DNA of 64,000 nt from an uncultured Caulobacter sp. (GCF_937900395.1 NZ_CALCDX010000046.1:23410-87409); one strand, 5' to 3'. Positions 27,693-40,840 are shown, counted from the first letter of the stretch. Notes: a model not told the origin generated them from the letters alone. Numbers and translations: made by a program.

Positions 27693-28658
27693 ATGTCGCA
27701 GACCCTCGCGACGCTGTTGGCCGACTATCAGCAGATGGCGCTGATCCGGCGGTTCGAGGAGGAGGCTGCGCGCCTCTACGGCATGGGATTGATCGGCGGG
27801 TTCTGTCACCTCAGCATCGGCCAGGAGGCGGTCGCCGTGGGCGTGGTCGGCGCCCGTGCGCCAGGCGATCAGGTGATCACAAGCCACCGCGACCACGGCT
27901 ATGCGCTGGCGTGCGGAATGGAGCCGCGAGCGGTCATGGCGGAGCTGACCGGACGCATCGGCGGCGCCTCGCGGGGCAAGGGCGGATCGATGCACATCTT
28001 CGCGCCCGACCAGGATTTCTACGGCGGCCACGGCATCGTCGGAGCCCCGGCCAGTCTCGGTAGCGGCTTGGCCTTCGCCAACCGCTACCGGAGCAATGGG
28101 AGGGTGGCGTTTGTCGTCTTTGGCGAGGGCGCCGCCAATCAAGGCCAGGTTTATGAATGCTTCAACATGGCCGCGCTCTGGCGATTGCCCGCGCTCTACA
28201 TCATCGAGAACAATCGCTACGCGATGGGGACGGCGGTGGAGAGGTCCGCCTCCGAGCCCCGCTTCTATCGGCGCGGTCTCTCGTTCGGAATTCCCGGAGT
28301 GGCGGTCGATGGAATGGACGTTGTCGCGGTCCGCGAGGCGACGGCGCGGGCCGCACGGCATGTCCGGGCGGGGGAAGGCCCCTATCTCCTGGAAATGAAG
28401 ACCTATCGATACCGCGGCCATTCGATGAGCGACCCGGCGAGGTATCGGCCGCGAGATGAGGTGGAACGGGTGCGGCGCAGGCGCGATCCCATCCAGCAGC
28501 TGAAACGTCTCGTGTTGACCCGCGATCCCGACCTCGCCACCGAGCTGGACGAGATCGACAAGACGGTCCAACAGCGCATTGAGGATGCCTCCGCCTTCGC
28601 GAAGGCGTCTCCAGAGCCCCCCCCCGAACACCTGCTGCGCGACATCTATTCCGCCTGA
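27693..28658 (+). CDS. pyruvate dehydrogenase E1 component alpha-type subunit, orphan
   Basis: About 321 residues from ATG 27693 (GGGAGG six bases upstream). The thiamine-diphosphate motif runs FGEGAANQGQVYE to IIENNRYAMGT, and the substrate channel segment HRDHGYALACGM is present. The family works as alpha2beta2 with an E1 beta and feeds E2. Neither E1 beta nor E2 is encoded nearby. It follows the usp and ydbL-like genes on the same strand within 70 nt, so it may share the FixK box. Acetoin dehydrogenase alpha (AcoA) is an equally good family name. Confidence 0.82.
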   Translation: MSQTLATLLADYQQMALIRRFEEEAARLYGMGLIGGFCHLSIGQEAVAVGVVGARAPGDQVITSHRDHGYALACGMEPRAVMAELTGRIGGASRGKGGSMHIFAPDQDFYGGHGIVGAPASLGSGLAFANRYRSNGRVAFVVFGEGAANQGQVYECFNMAALWRLPALYIIENNRYAMGTAVERSASEPRFYRRGLSFGIPGVAVDGMDVVAVREATARAARHVRAGEGPYLLEMKTYRYRGHSMSDPARYRPRDEVERVRRRRDPIQQLKRLVLTRDPDLATELDEIDKTVQQRIEDASAFAKASPEPPPEHLLRDIYSA

Positions 28659-28801
28659 CGTCCTCAGGGTCAGGTCCGCGGGCTCCTGGCGAGCAATGCT
28701 CAGAACACGCACGGCCGAAGGGCGACGGCGCGGCGCAGGACCAGCGGCGCTCGGCCGGCGAACTGCCGAAGCTTCGCGCTGGCGCGCGGTGCGGGCGGCA
28801 C

Positions 28802-28815
28802 TTGATGACGGTCAA
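28802..28815. promoter_or_regulatory. FixK/FNR-like box upstream of rpoH
   Basis: TTGATGACGGTCAA fits TTGAY-N4-RTCAA at all ten defined positions. Its centre lies about 68 nt before the GTG at 28877. Confidence 0.75.
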
Positions 28816-28876
28816 GTCATGGCGGCGCGGAGCCACCACTCTGGTCACGGCAGCACCATCAGGAGCATCGGGTCCC

Positions 28877-29809
28877 GTGTCCTATCCATTCCTCGCCGGC
28901 GGCGTGGTCGCGTCGCCCTACGCCGCCAGTCTGCGGCAGTATCTCTCGGCCGTGCGACGCTATCCGGTGCTGACGCGCGATGAGGAATATGCGCTCGCCA
29001 GACGCGTGCGCGACGAGGTCGATTTGGCGGCGGCGCATCGGTTGATGACCAGTCACCTCCGCCTCGCAGCCAAGATCGCCTGCGGCTATCGCGGCTATGG
29101 GTTACCGCTCGAAGACATGATCTCCGAGGCCAATGTCGGGCTTCTGCATGCCATTTACAAGTTCGACTTGGAGCGGGATTGCCGGCTGTCCACGTACGCC
29201 GCCTGGTGGATTCGCGCCGCCTTGCAGGACTACATCCTGCGCCACTGGTCTATCGTCAAGCTCGGCACGAGCGCGACTCAGAAGCGCTTATTCTTCGGTT
29301 TCAGGCGGGCCCGCGCGCGCGTCGAGGCGTGTCCGTCCGAATTGCTCGCCGGCGACAGCATCGCCAAGATGGCCGAGCTGTTTCATGTTCCGCCCGGAGA
29401 CATCACCGGGATGGAGGCCCGCCTCGGCTGGCGCGACCTGTCGCTGAGCGCGCTCCACGGCGACGAAGGCGGGCCGGATCGCCTCGAGCGCCTTGCCGAT
29501 GAGAACGCTCAGGATCCGGAGACCGCGCTTTCGGAAGCCGACGAGCGAGACTACCGCACGCGTCTGCTCACTCAGGCCCTCAGCCCGCTCGGGCCGCGGG
29601 AGCATCGAATCTTCGTCGCCCGACGCCTGCGCGACCCTCCCGCTCCGCTTGCCGAGCTGGCTCAGGAATATGGCGTGAGCTGCGAGCGCATCCGGCAGAT
29701 CGAAATGCGCGCTTTCGAGAAGGTGCAGCGCTTTGTCACCGATCAACAGCAGCACCACGCGCGCGAAGGTGCGTGGCGGCGCGGTCAGGCGTACGAATGC
29801 GCCGCCTGA
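28877..29809 (+). CDS. rpoH: RNA polymerase sigma-32 (RpoH) family factor
   Basis: About 310 residues from GTG 28877; this start leaves the FixK box outside the gene. Region 2 contains HLRLAAKIACGYRGYGLPLE and STYAAWWIRAALQDYILRHW. The RpoH-specific box is TQKRLFFGFRRARAR. Region 4 is LAELAQEYGVSCERIRQIEMRAFEKV. It directs polymerase to heat-shock promoters. With a FixK box ahead, it is predicted to be induced at low oxygen rather than only by heat. It is probably a second RpoH beside a housekeeping copy. Confidence 0.9.
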   Translation: MSYPFLAGGVVASPYAASLRQYLSAVRRYPVLTRDEEYALARRVRDEVDLAAAHRLMTSHLRLAAKIACGYRGYGLPLEDMISEANVGLLHAIYKFDLERDCRLSTYAAWWIRAALQDYILRHWSIVKLGTSATQKRLFFGFRRARARVEACPSELLAGDSIAKMAELFHVPPGDITGMEARLGWRDLSLSALHGDEGGPDRLERLADENAQDPETALSEADERDYRTRLLTQALSPLGPREHRIFVARRLRDPPAPLAELAQEYGVSCERIRQIEMRAFEKVQRFVTDQQQHHAREGAWRRGQAYECAA

Positions 29810-29810
29810 A

Positions 29811-30275
29811 ATGGACGGTGAGAACTTGAAACACGAGATCGAAGTCCGCGCGCCGGCCGCTCATGCGTTCTCCGTGTTCGTGGACGAGATGAGCGGATGG
29901 TGGCCGTTCGCCTACACCGTGTCGAAGGACGCCCTCGCCAAGGTCGTGATGGAGCCACGTCTCGGCGGCTCCTGGTTCGAGTTGACCGTCAGCGGACGGC
30001 GCATCCCTTGGGGCGCCGTCGCCGCGTTCACCCCGGAAACGCACCTTGGCCTCACGCGAACGGGAAGCGATGGCCACCCTCTCAGCAACATCTCCATTTG
30101 GTTTCGGCCGCGCAGCGCGAAACTGACGCAGGTTGAGCTGCAGCACCAAGCTGCCTGCGCTCATTCCATCGCCGAGGATGGAGACCCCTTGTCACAACCC
30201 TCCGCATGGCCCGCGATCCTGCGCGAATACGCGGAGGCGGCGAGCCCCACCTCCCGCGCCCTACTGAACGCCTAG
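29811..30275 (+). CDS. SRPBCC (AHSA1-like) family protein
   Basis: About 154 residues starting 2 nt after the rpoH stop; a TTG at 29826 preceded by GGTGAG is another possible start. The START/Bet v1-like fold shows as HEIEVRAPAAHAFSVFVDEM, WWPFAYTVSK, RLGGSWFELT and the closing helix WPAILREYAEAA. Family members bind hydrophobic ligands, or Hsp90 in the case of eukaryotic Aha1. The rpoH neighbour suggests a stress role, with no direct evidence. Confidence 0.75.
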   Translation: MDGENLKHEIEVRAPAAHAFSVFVDEMSGWWPFAYTVSKDALAKVVMEPRLGGSWFELTVSGRRIPWGAVAAFTPETHLGLTRTGSDGHPLSNISIWFRPRSAKLTQVELQHQAACAHSIAEDGDPLSQPSAWPAILREYAEAASPTSRALLNA

Positions 30276-30322
30276 GGGACACCTGACGACAAGAACGCCG
30301 GCGAACCGAACAGTCCAAGCAG

Positions 30323-31933
30323 GTGAAGCAAGCCGTGATCGAGACGCGACTCGACAGTTACCGCGCCAAGCGAGACCTTTCCAGGACACCGGAACCAGCT
30401 GGCCAGGGCGCCGTCCGACCGGCAAAGCGGCTGCGGTTCGTCGTCCAAAAGCATGCGGCGCGGCGACTGCACTATGATCTGCGGCTTGAGCTCGACGGCG
30501 TCCTTCTCTCTTGGGCCGTCGCAAAGGGGCCCTCGTTCGATCCCGCGGAGCGAAGGCTGGCCGTAAGGACAGAGGACCATCCCCTCGACTACGGCGACTT
30601 TGAAGGCAAAATCCCGGAGGGACAATATGGCGCTGGCGCCGTGATGATATGGGATCGCAGCTACTGGAGGCCCGAGGGCGACCCCCGCATCATGCTGGAG
30701 CACGGCAAGTTGAGGTTCACCCTCGATGGCGTTCGGCTCAAAGGCGGGTGGGCGCTGGTGCAAATGACGCGGCGTTCCGGAGCGCGCGGGCGCGATTGGC
30801 TGCTGATCAAGCGCCGCGACGCCTGGGCGGCGCCTGGTGAGGGCGCGGCTCTGCTCCACACCCTGACCACCTCGGTCGCCTCCGGGCGCACCGTTGAGGA
30901 AATTGCGGCGGGTCAGCGCCCTGCGCCGCGCCGGGACGGCGTCACAAGGTCCTGCAGGAACGCGGAGCGCATGGCCGACGAGATCAAGCGGACGGCGAGC
31001 GCCGCGGCCGGGGCCGGTTCGTCGGGGCGCGCTGCGCAGGCTCAGGTGCTCGGCGTGGCGATCACCCACCCGGACAGGGCGCTGTGGCCGGACGACGGCC
31101 GGGGACAGCCAATTTCCAAACTGGACCTCGCCCGCTACCTGGAGGCCGTGGGACCTTGGATGCTGCGCCACGTGCAGGGCCGGCCGTGCGCCCTTGTTCG
31201 CGCGCCGAACGGCGTCCTCGCTCCGCCGCGGTTCCTTCAGCGCCATCCGGGTCGAGGCGCCCCAGCGCAGATAACGCGGGTCGCCGTCACCGGAGGCGGG
31301 CCCCCCTGTTTTCAGCTTGACCGCCTCGACGCGCTCGCGGCCGCGGCGCAGTTGGCGGCGGTGGAGTTCCATCCCTGGAACTGCCGGCCACTTCAGCCGG
31401 AGGTCCCCGGCCGCCTTGTGATCGACCTTGACCCGGGCGATGGCCCGCCATTCGAGAGCGTCGTCAAAGCGGCCCTGGCGGTGAAGGACAGGTTGGAAGG
31501 CGCCGGGCTTGTGCCGTATTGCAAGACCACTGGCGGCAAGGGCCTGCACGTGGTCGCGCCCTTGGCGGACGAGAAGGGTAAGACCACCTGGGCGATGGCG
31601 AAGAGCTTTGCCCGCAGGCTCTGCCAAGCGCTCGCCGCCGACGCGCCGCAGGCCTACGTGCTCAGCGCCAGCCTTGACCAACGCCAGGGGCGCATATTCC
31701 TTGACTATCTGCGCAATGACTGGGCGGCGACCGCGGTGACGCCGCTTTCGCCGCGTGCGCGGCCATTCGCGCCCGTTAGCTTCCCTCTTGCTTGGAACCA
31801 GGTGCGAGCCGGGCTTGACCCCCAGGCCTGGACGCTGCGCACCGCAGCGACCGCGCTGGTCAGCACCGCGGCCTGGGCCGACTATCTCGACGCTGAGCGG
31901 CCGCTGAGCGACGCCTTGCATCGGCTGACCTGA
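30323..31933 (+). CDS. LigD-type protein: 3'-phosphoesterase plus polymerase, no ligase domain
   Basis: 536 residues, GTG start. The phosphoesterase domain (about 30-185) has FVVQKHAARRLHYDLRLEL, then GPSFDPAERRLAVRTEDHP and FEGKIPEGQYGAG. The primase-polymerase domain (about 245-530) has THPDRALWP, the metal motif VIDLDPGDG, TTGGKGLHVVAPL and FLDYLRNDWAATAV. These act in bacterial end-joining to trim and extend 3' ends. The ligase domain that normally lies in the same protein is on the opposite strand at 23773-24783. Confidence 0.88.
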   Translation: MKQAVIETRLDSYRAKRDLSRTPEPAGQGAVRPAKRLRFVVQKHAARRLHYDLRLELDGVLLSWAVAKGPSFDPAERRLAVRTEDHPLDYGDFEGKIPEGQYGAGAVMIWDRSYWRPEGDPRIMLEHGKLRFTLDGVRLKGGWALVQMTRRSGARGRDWLLIKRRDAWAAPGEGAALLHTLTTSVASGRTVEEIAAGQRPAPRRDGVTRSCRNAERMADEIKRTASAAAGAGSSGRAAQAQVLGVAITHPDRALWPDDGRGQPISKLDLARYLEAVGPWMLRHVQGRPCALVRAPNGVLAPPRFLQRHPGRGAPAQITRVAVTGGGPPCFQLDRLDALAAAAQLAAVEFHPWNCRPLQPEVPGRLVIDLDPGDGPPFESVVKAALAVKDRLEGAGLVPYCKTTGGKGLHVVAPLADEKGKTTWAMAKSFARRLCQALAADAPQAYVLSASLDQRQGRIFLDYLRNDWAATAVTPLSPRARPFAPVSFPLAWNQVRAGLDPQAWTLRTAATALVSTAAWADYLDAERPLSDALHRLT

Positions 31934-31967
31934 GCTGCGCGGTCCGTCGGCGCGGCCGCGCAAATTG

Positions 31968-32215
31968 TCAGGCTTCCCGCCGAGCCGCTGTGGCGCGCTT
32001 GTTCGGCCAAAGCGGAGGCGCTGGCCTCCGTTTCTCCGCGATGCCGCCCACCGCCGCCTCAATGATCAGTAGTCCCGCGACGGACCCCGCATCCTGAAAC
32101 GCAGTGCGGACAACCTTGGCGGGGTCAACGACGCCGGCCGCACCAGGTCGATGTACTCTTCGGTTTTCACGTTGAAGCCGAAGATAGGGGAGGGGGCCTT
32201 GCGGCCGGCCAGCCT
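31968..32215 (-). pseudogene. groEL C-terminal remnant
   Basis: The minus strand reads FGFNVKTEEYIDLVR. After a one-base frame change near 32135 it reads AGVVDPAKVVRTAFQDAG, then SVAGLLIIEAAVGGIAEK, the apical-to-C-terminal end of GroEL. The stop is at 31968. Only about 75 of roughly 545 residues remain. It begins 25 nt from a perfect FixK box, as if a deletion had joined the promoter to the 3' end of groEL. Confidence 0.7.
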
Positions 32216-32239
32216 ATCTCACAGGGATAATGCTCGAAG

Positions 32240-32253
32240 TTGATCGCGATCAA
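32240..32253. promoter_or_regulatory. perfect FNR/FixK palindrome at the groEL remnant
   Basis: TTGATCGCGATCAA is the exact FNR/FixK consensus. It overlaps the stop codon of the kinase gene at 32250 and faces the groEL remnant to its left. Confidence 0.75.
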
Positions 32254-33359
32254 GTCCGCCGCTCGCTTTCGGCCTGCGCACCAGAAGATCCGAGTGCGGC
32301 TGCAAGTAGCCGGTGGGCCGACATGCGAACACTGAAACAGCTTCCGCGCTCAAGTGCGGTGTTGACGCCGATGGTGCACCCGAGCACTCCTGCCAACTCG
32401 CCCACGATCCAGAGGCCGAGACCCAAGCCTCCGGCGGCAGCGTCGTCGCCGCGTGCGAACGCTTCGAAGAGCCGCGCGCGCATCGGCGGGAGGATGCCCG
32501 GCCCGGTGTCGTAGACTGAGATCGCCAGATCGTCCCCGCGCCGCCGGACGCCGATGAGCACGCCCCCACGCGCAGTATGCTTGACGGCGTTCGCCACCAG
32601 GTTGCTGACAATGCTGCGGAGCAGCTGCGGATGACTTGTGACCCGCGCCTCCGTCGATACGGTGCGGAGCTTGATTGACTTGAGGTCCGCTTGCGGGATC
32701 CAAGCCGCCATCACCTCATCCAGCAGGGGTTGCAGGGCGATCTCTTCCAGGAAGAGCGCCGAACCCCGCTGCTGAGCCGAAAGGAAGGCGACCGCCGCCA
32801 GGTCCTGGTCGAGCTGCGTCGCGGCGGCATTCGCATACCCCAGCAGCTGTTGCGCCCTGGCGGGAGGCGCGGACCCCAACAGTTGAAGAGCCGCGACGAT
32901 CGTCCGCAGCGGCTGCCTCAGGTCATGGCCGATCATCGCCAGCAGATGACTTTGGGCAAGCCCCGCCGCCCGGCTGTGGACCTCGCGTTCGGCCGCGGCC
33001 GCCGTGAATCCGGCGACCACGGCGTATGAGTCTTTCGTCTCCTGCGGCAGAGGCGCCGCTGTTATCCAGCAACTGAGAATTCGGTCGTCGGCGAGTCGCA
33101 GCGTCGCCGGCGCGTGGATAGGATCCGCCGCGGCGATCCCGACATGGGGCCATGCCAGGTCCAAACCCAGCGCTCTCAGGTCCTTCCCGGCGATGTCGGC
33201 CGAAGCGTATCCGGTCAGGCGCTCCCAAGCGGTGTTGCAGACGCGGAGTGACGAACGGCCCGCCTCGGTCTCGATCAATGCGAGGGGGTGGGGGGCGGCC
33301 ATGAAAGCCGCGGCCAACCTTCCTGCCTCCCGATCGTCGCCCTGCGGTGCTTGTAACAT
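32250..33359 (-). CDS. PAS-domain sensor histidine kinase
   Basis: About 369 residues from the ATG at 33359 (GGAGG lies 11 bases upstream). The PAS domain (about 20-140) includes RVCNTAWERLTGYASADIAGK. The phospho-His motif is LLAMIGHDLRQPLRT. The ATPase has the N box IVSNLVANAVKHT, G1 VYDTGPGI and G2 GGLGLGLWIVGEL. There is no transmembrane segment, so it is a soluble sensor. No response regulator is adjacent; a candidate lies at 45037-45456. It is transcribed divergently from dnaK. Confidence 0.85.
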   Translation of the reverse strand: MLQAPQGDDREAGRLAAAFMAAPHPLALIETEAGRSSLRVCNTAWERLTGYASADIAGKDLRALGLDLAWPHVGIAAADPIHAPATLRLADDRILSCWITAAPLPQETKDSYAVVAGFTAAAAEREVHSRAAGLAQSHLLAMIGHDLRQPLRTIVAALQLLGSAPPARAQQLLGYANAAATQLDQDLAAVAFLSAQQRGSALFLEEIALQPLLDEVMAAWIPQADLKSIKLRTVSTEARVTSHPQLLRSIVSNLVANAVKHTARGGVLIGVRRRGDDLAISVYDTGPGILPPMRARLFEAFARGDDAAAGGLGLGLWIVGELAGVLGCTIGVNTALERGSCFSVRMSAHRLLAAALGSSGAQAESERRT

Positions 33360-33552
33360 GGAACTAGGCGCCTCCGCGATGCACGGCCGCGCCGGGAGGC
33401 GCTGACCCAATCTTCGCATGGAGGGTCGATGGATGCGCTGCAGGCCATGTTGACGAACATCAAGACGACCGAGCCCTCGGCGGTCGGCTCGCCGCTCCCA
33501 GCCCAACGGCCGGCGTGGGCAAGCGATGCGATCGGCGGAAATCAGGCGGCTC

Positions 33553-33566
33553 TTGATGCAGATCAA
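33553..33566. promoter_or_regulatory. FixK/FNR-like box upstream of dnaK
   Basis: TTGATGCAGATCAA fits the full consensus. It is centred about 60 nt before the dnaK ATG at 33620. Confidence 0.75.
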
Positions 33567-33619
33567 GTCGGTCGGCTCCGGGAGCGCGAAAGTTGGTGAT
33601 CAATGAAGGAGAAGCCGTC

Positions 33620-35479
<1,860 letters not shown>

Positions 35480-35533
35480 GGTCGGCGAGCCAGCCCGCCA
35501 GAACCGTCTCTAAGATCGGCAGGAGACAGCACA

Positions 35534-36076
35534 GTGACCTCGGAGAGCGGCATCCCGAACGCGCCCCCGGCGGCTGAGATCAAGACGTCTGCCGGCGAGA
35601 CGCCCCAGGCAGCGACCGAGGCCGTCGAAGCCTTGCAGGATCGCCTGCTCCGCGCCCTCGCTGATGCCGAGAACGCGCGGCGCCAAGCCGAACGCGCGCG
35701 CAGCGAGGGACGTCGGGCGGGGGTGGTGGACCTGATCGCCCGCCTGGCGCCCGGCCTTGACAGCCTTGACCTTGCGGTCGACGCAGCGCGCGGACCCGAC
35801 CAGGACGACGAAACCTTCGCAAGGTCCGTTCAGGAGGGTTTGCGCGCCGCGCGGCGCGCCTTGCTCGAGGCTTTTCAACGCGAAGGCGTGGAGCGCATCG
35901 AGCCCCTGGATCAGCCTTTCGACCCGACGTCGCACGAGGCCGTGGCGACTCGCGCTGACCCGGCGGCTGCGCCCGGCCACGTGCTGCAGGTCGTCCAGGC
36001 AGGATACCGGGTCGGGGAGCGCCTGGTGCGACCGGCGCGCGTCGTGGTCTCAGCCGCCGCTCCGCCGGCCGATTAG
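35534..36076 (+). CDS. grpE: nucleotide exchange factor GrpE
   Basis: 180 residues with a GTG start eight bases after AGGAGA. An N-terminal coiled coil (about 25-70, LQDRLLRALADAENARRQAER) is followed by the beta-domain signature QREGVERIEPLDQPFDPTSHEA and QVVQAGYRVGERLVRPARV. It releases ADP from DnaK. It lies between dnaK and clpB with short gaps (54 and 69 nt), consistent with one transcript. Part of the coiled coil is shorter than in E. coli GrpE. Confidence 0.93.
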   Translation: MTSESGIPNAPPAAEIKTSAGETPQAATEAVEALQDRLLRALADAENARRQAERARSEGRRAGVVDLIARLAPGLDSLDLAVDAARGPDQDDETFARSVQEGLRAARRALLEAFQREGVERIEPLDQPFDPTSHEAVATRADPAAAPGHVLQVVQAGYRVGERLVRPARVVVSAAAPPAD

Positions 36077-36145
36077 GGCTTCGTGAACGCTCGCCCCCTG
36101 GCGCACCGCCGATAACGCGCCGATAGTTCGGCAGGAGATTGCGAC

Positions 36146-38752
<2,607 letters not shown>

Positions 38753-39314
38753 GTGTCGTCGCCAAAGAGGTAGTTCACCCAAGTCGCTGGGGTTGCGAAG
38801 CCCGCGAACCACTCCGGCGATCCCTGGTTGAATATGGAAAAGAATGCGGTGCTGTCTCGGCGTGGTCGCGCCATATTGATGTCGCGGATCGATCGAAAGT
38901 TAGAGGGTCGAGGCGGAGGCATAGGCGCTTTCGGGGTCGACGGCGTGCTTGATGGGCCTGTCGGCGGCTGAGCGGCGAGCAAGCGCTGTCGCGCCGCGGC
39001 GCACACGGCCGAGGATTGGGACGACGCTGCTGGCATCGATGATGACATATCCTGAAAGGGACGCCCTGACGTGCCACTGACAGACTCGTTCAACGGTTGA
39101 CGATGCGCAAGCCTTCCTGAGCAGCCTGCAACTCGGCTAGCGGCCGGGGCCTGCGTGGCCGCATGCCGTCAAGCGTCCTCGCCCTCGATCGGTCGAGGCA
39201 ACGAACACCTGGATGAACTCGATAGGGCGGGCTCTGCGGCGGTCGGAACGGAGCCGTTTGGTGGGCGTGCCGCCGCAGTCCGGCCTGAGACCAATCAAAC
39301 CCTAGAACCCCAGT
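38753..39314. other. about 560 nt without a convincing gene
   Basis: Short frames on both strands change every 100-150 nt and carry no motif. A minus-strand stretch near 39060-38890 (GYVIIDASSVVPILGRVRRG) could be a decayed gene, but no family was recognised. Confidence 0.45.
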
Positions 39315-40079
39315 GTGCACGATAGTCCCCTGGCGCTTCCCGACCTCTACGCCCAGCTTCCAAACCCAAAGCATGATGAGGGAATCGGCGGCGTGGCCGG
39401 AAAGCTGCAGGCACCACTGGAAGATGTCTCATTGCGAGACGCCGAGCAAACGGCCCGTCCCATGCCGTCGAAGACAGAAGCCGCAGACGCTCTCGCCGCC
39501 GAGCGGCTGAAGCACCTGATCGGCACGCCGTCGCTCGTGTTGGCCGCAGCGCCCGAAGCCGTGGCGACCGCGGTAGAGATCGCCAGCGCCCTCGGCAGCG
39601 ACTTGGATCTCATGTTCGTGGAAGGGGTCACTTCGCCTGCCGCCCCGAACGCGCTTGTGGGCGCCATTGCCGATGCAGGCGCTCTCGTCACTCTCAAGGC
39701 GCCCGGCGACGACCTGGCCCCCGACGTCTTCGCCGCGCAATGGGGCCTCGCGCTTGAGGCCCTACAGCGTCGCCAGATGCTCTACGCCCCCTTTCGGCGC
39801 AGCCTTGGAGCCGCCGGCAAGACCGCGATCTTGGTGATCGATACGGCCGCGCCAGCCGCGCTAGCCTTCGCTGCCATCGCCGCGGCTCGGCGGCGAAGTC
39901 CGGCCCGCCTAGCCTTCGATGAAGACCTGCAAGCCCTCAGCATCGAGGCCGACGAGTTGATCGTGCTGCAGCCGTTGCCGAGGACCGCCGAGCTCGCCGT
40001 TGGGACGGAATCCCAGATCAGCGATCGCGAGGCCATCGGATTGCTGACCGCCTATCGACAAGGGGGACCGCTCCACTAG
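39315..40079 (+). CDS. degenerate phosphoribosyltransferase-like protein
   Basis: 254 residues with a GTG start; an in-frame ATG at 39462 would give 205 residues and removes a tail with no family similarity. From about residue 72 the layout follows the fused PRTase family: SLVLAAAPEAVATAVEIASALGS, DLDLMFVEG, a helix ending RRQMLY, and a strand-loop AILVIDTAAPAALAF. The last should be the PRPP loop (V-D-D-G-x-A-T-G-A-T) but has lost the acidic pair and the T/G residues. SDREAIGLL ends the fold. Catalysis is unlikely; a binding or regulatory role is possible. It overlaps the convergent Crp/Fnr gene end. Confidence 0.6.
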   Translation: MHDSPLALPDLYAQLPNPKHDEGIGGVAGKLQAPLEDVSLRDAEQTARPMPSKTEAADALAAERLKHLIGTPSLVLAAAPEAVATAVEIASALGSDLDLMFVEGVTSPAAPNALVGAIADAGALVTLKAPGDDLAPDVFAAQWGLALEALQRRQMLYAPFRRSLGAAGKTAILVIDTAAPAALAFAAIAAARRRSPARLAFDEDLQALSIEADELIVLQPLPRTAELAVGTESQISDREAIGLLTAYRQGGPLH

Positions 40080-40840
40080 CGACGTGGGCTGGAGGCGCGA
40101 TCCGCGACCGGGATCAGCCGCCCAACGGCCTGGTCAGCGTTGCTGGATTCCTGCGTCACCAGGCATGGGCGGCGTCGCAGGCCCCAAGTTCCTTGGCTTG
40201 CTTTCCTGTTTTCTGGCGGGGGGGGGGGGCGGCATCCGCCAATCCAGAGCCGGCGGCCGTGCCGCGCCAGTTCCCCGCGCTCGCAAAGTTGGACCACGGC
40301 GCGGCACAGGGTCTCGGGCGCGACGCCGAGATAGTTGGCAAGATCAACCTGGCTGAAGGGCAGGCAGATCCCGCTTGGGCCACCGCTGGTGATGCGCTCG
40401 CCCATCCGCGCGATGAATGCGCGAAGCTTTTCGGCCGCCGAAGGTTGCCCGCGCCCGACCTCGACGCGCTCACGGTAGTGCGTCGTGCATGCCTCGAAGA
40501 GTTCCAGGAGCGCGACCGGATCGGTTCGACCGATCCGCAGGAGCCCGGCGACGGGGATCACCGTCATTTGCAGGTCGGTGCAAGCTTCTGCGGTGCAGTC
40601 TCGCACTTGCAGGTTCGCCCCGAAGTAATCGCCTGGGCCCGCGAACGCGAAAATCCGGCGCAGCCCGTCTTCACCATCGAGCAGAAGCCGCACCCAGCCC
40701 TTGTCGACGCGGTAGACGAACTCGGCAGGATCGCCCTCATGGTAGAGGCTTTGCCCCGGCCGCCACTGAATCCGCCAGAGGTGAAGCTGCTGAACAAAGG
40801 CCCCAACTTGATCGTCGTTTACCAGAGCAAGCTTAGACAT
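40076..40840 (-). CDS. Crp/Fnr family transcriptional regulator
   Basis: About 254 residues from the ATG at 40840 (GGGAGG upstream). The cNMP-binding fold (about 15-125) has LYHEGDPAEFVYRVDKGWVRLLL and FAGPGDYFGANLQV. The HTH (about 170-205) has FSQVDLANYLGVAPETLCRAV; the E-x2-C-R recognition pattern is a variant of FNR's E-x2-S-R. The C-terminal ~50 residues start at a proline run encoded by ten G/C in a row (40208-40217) and are probably out of frame, so the true stop is uncertain. A FixK-like box lies 67 nt upstream, implying control by FixK or itself. Confidence 0.82.
   Translation of the reverse strand: MSKLALVNDDQVGAFVQQLHLWRIQWRPGQSLYHEGDPAEFVYRVDKGWVRLLLDGEDGLRRIFAFAGPGDYFGANLQVRDCTAEACTDLQMTVIPVAGLLRIGRTDPVALLELFEACTTHYRERVEVGRGQPSAAEKLRAFIARMGERITSGGPSGICLPFSQVDLANYLGVAPETLCRAVVQLCERGELARHGRRLWIGGCRPPPPPENRKASQGTWGLRRRPCLVTQESSNADQAVGRLIPVADRASSPRR

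Noticed and set aside
30272..32062. 596-codon minus-strand open frame
   Set aside because: It lies opposite the LigD-type gene, whose domains are certain. High G+C third positions keep the antisense frame open.
33429..33600. 57-codon frame between the PAS kinase and dnaK
   Set aside because: It overlaps the dnaK FixK box and leader, has no motif and only a closely spaced GGAGGG; more likely untranslated.
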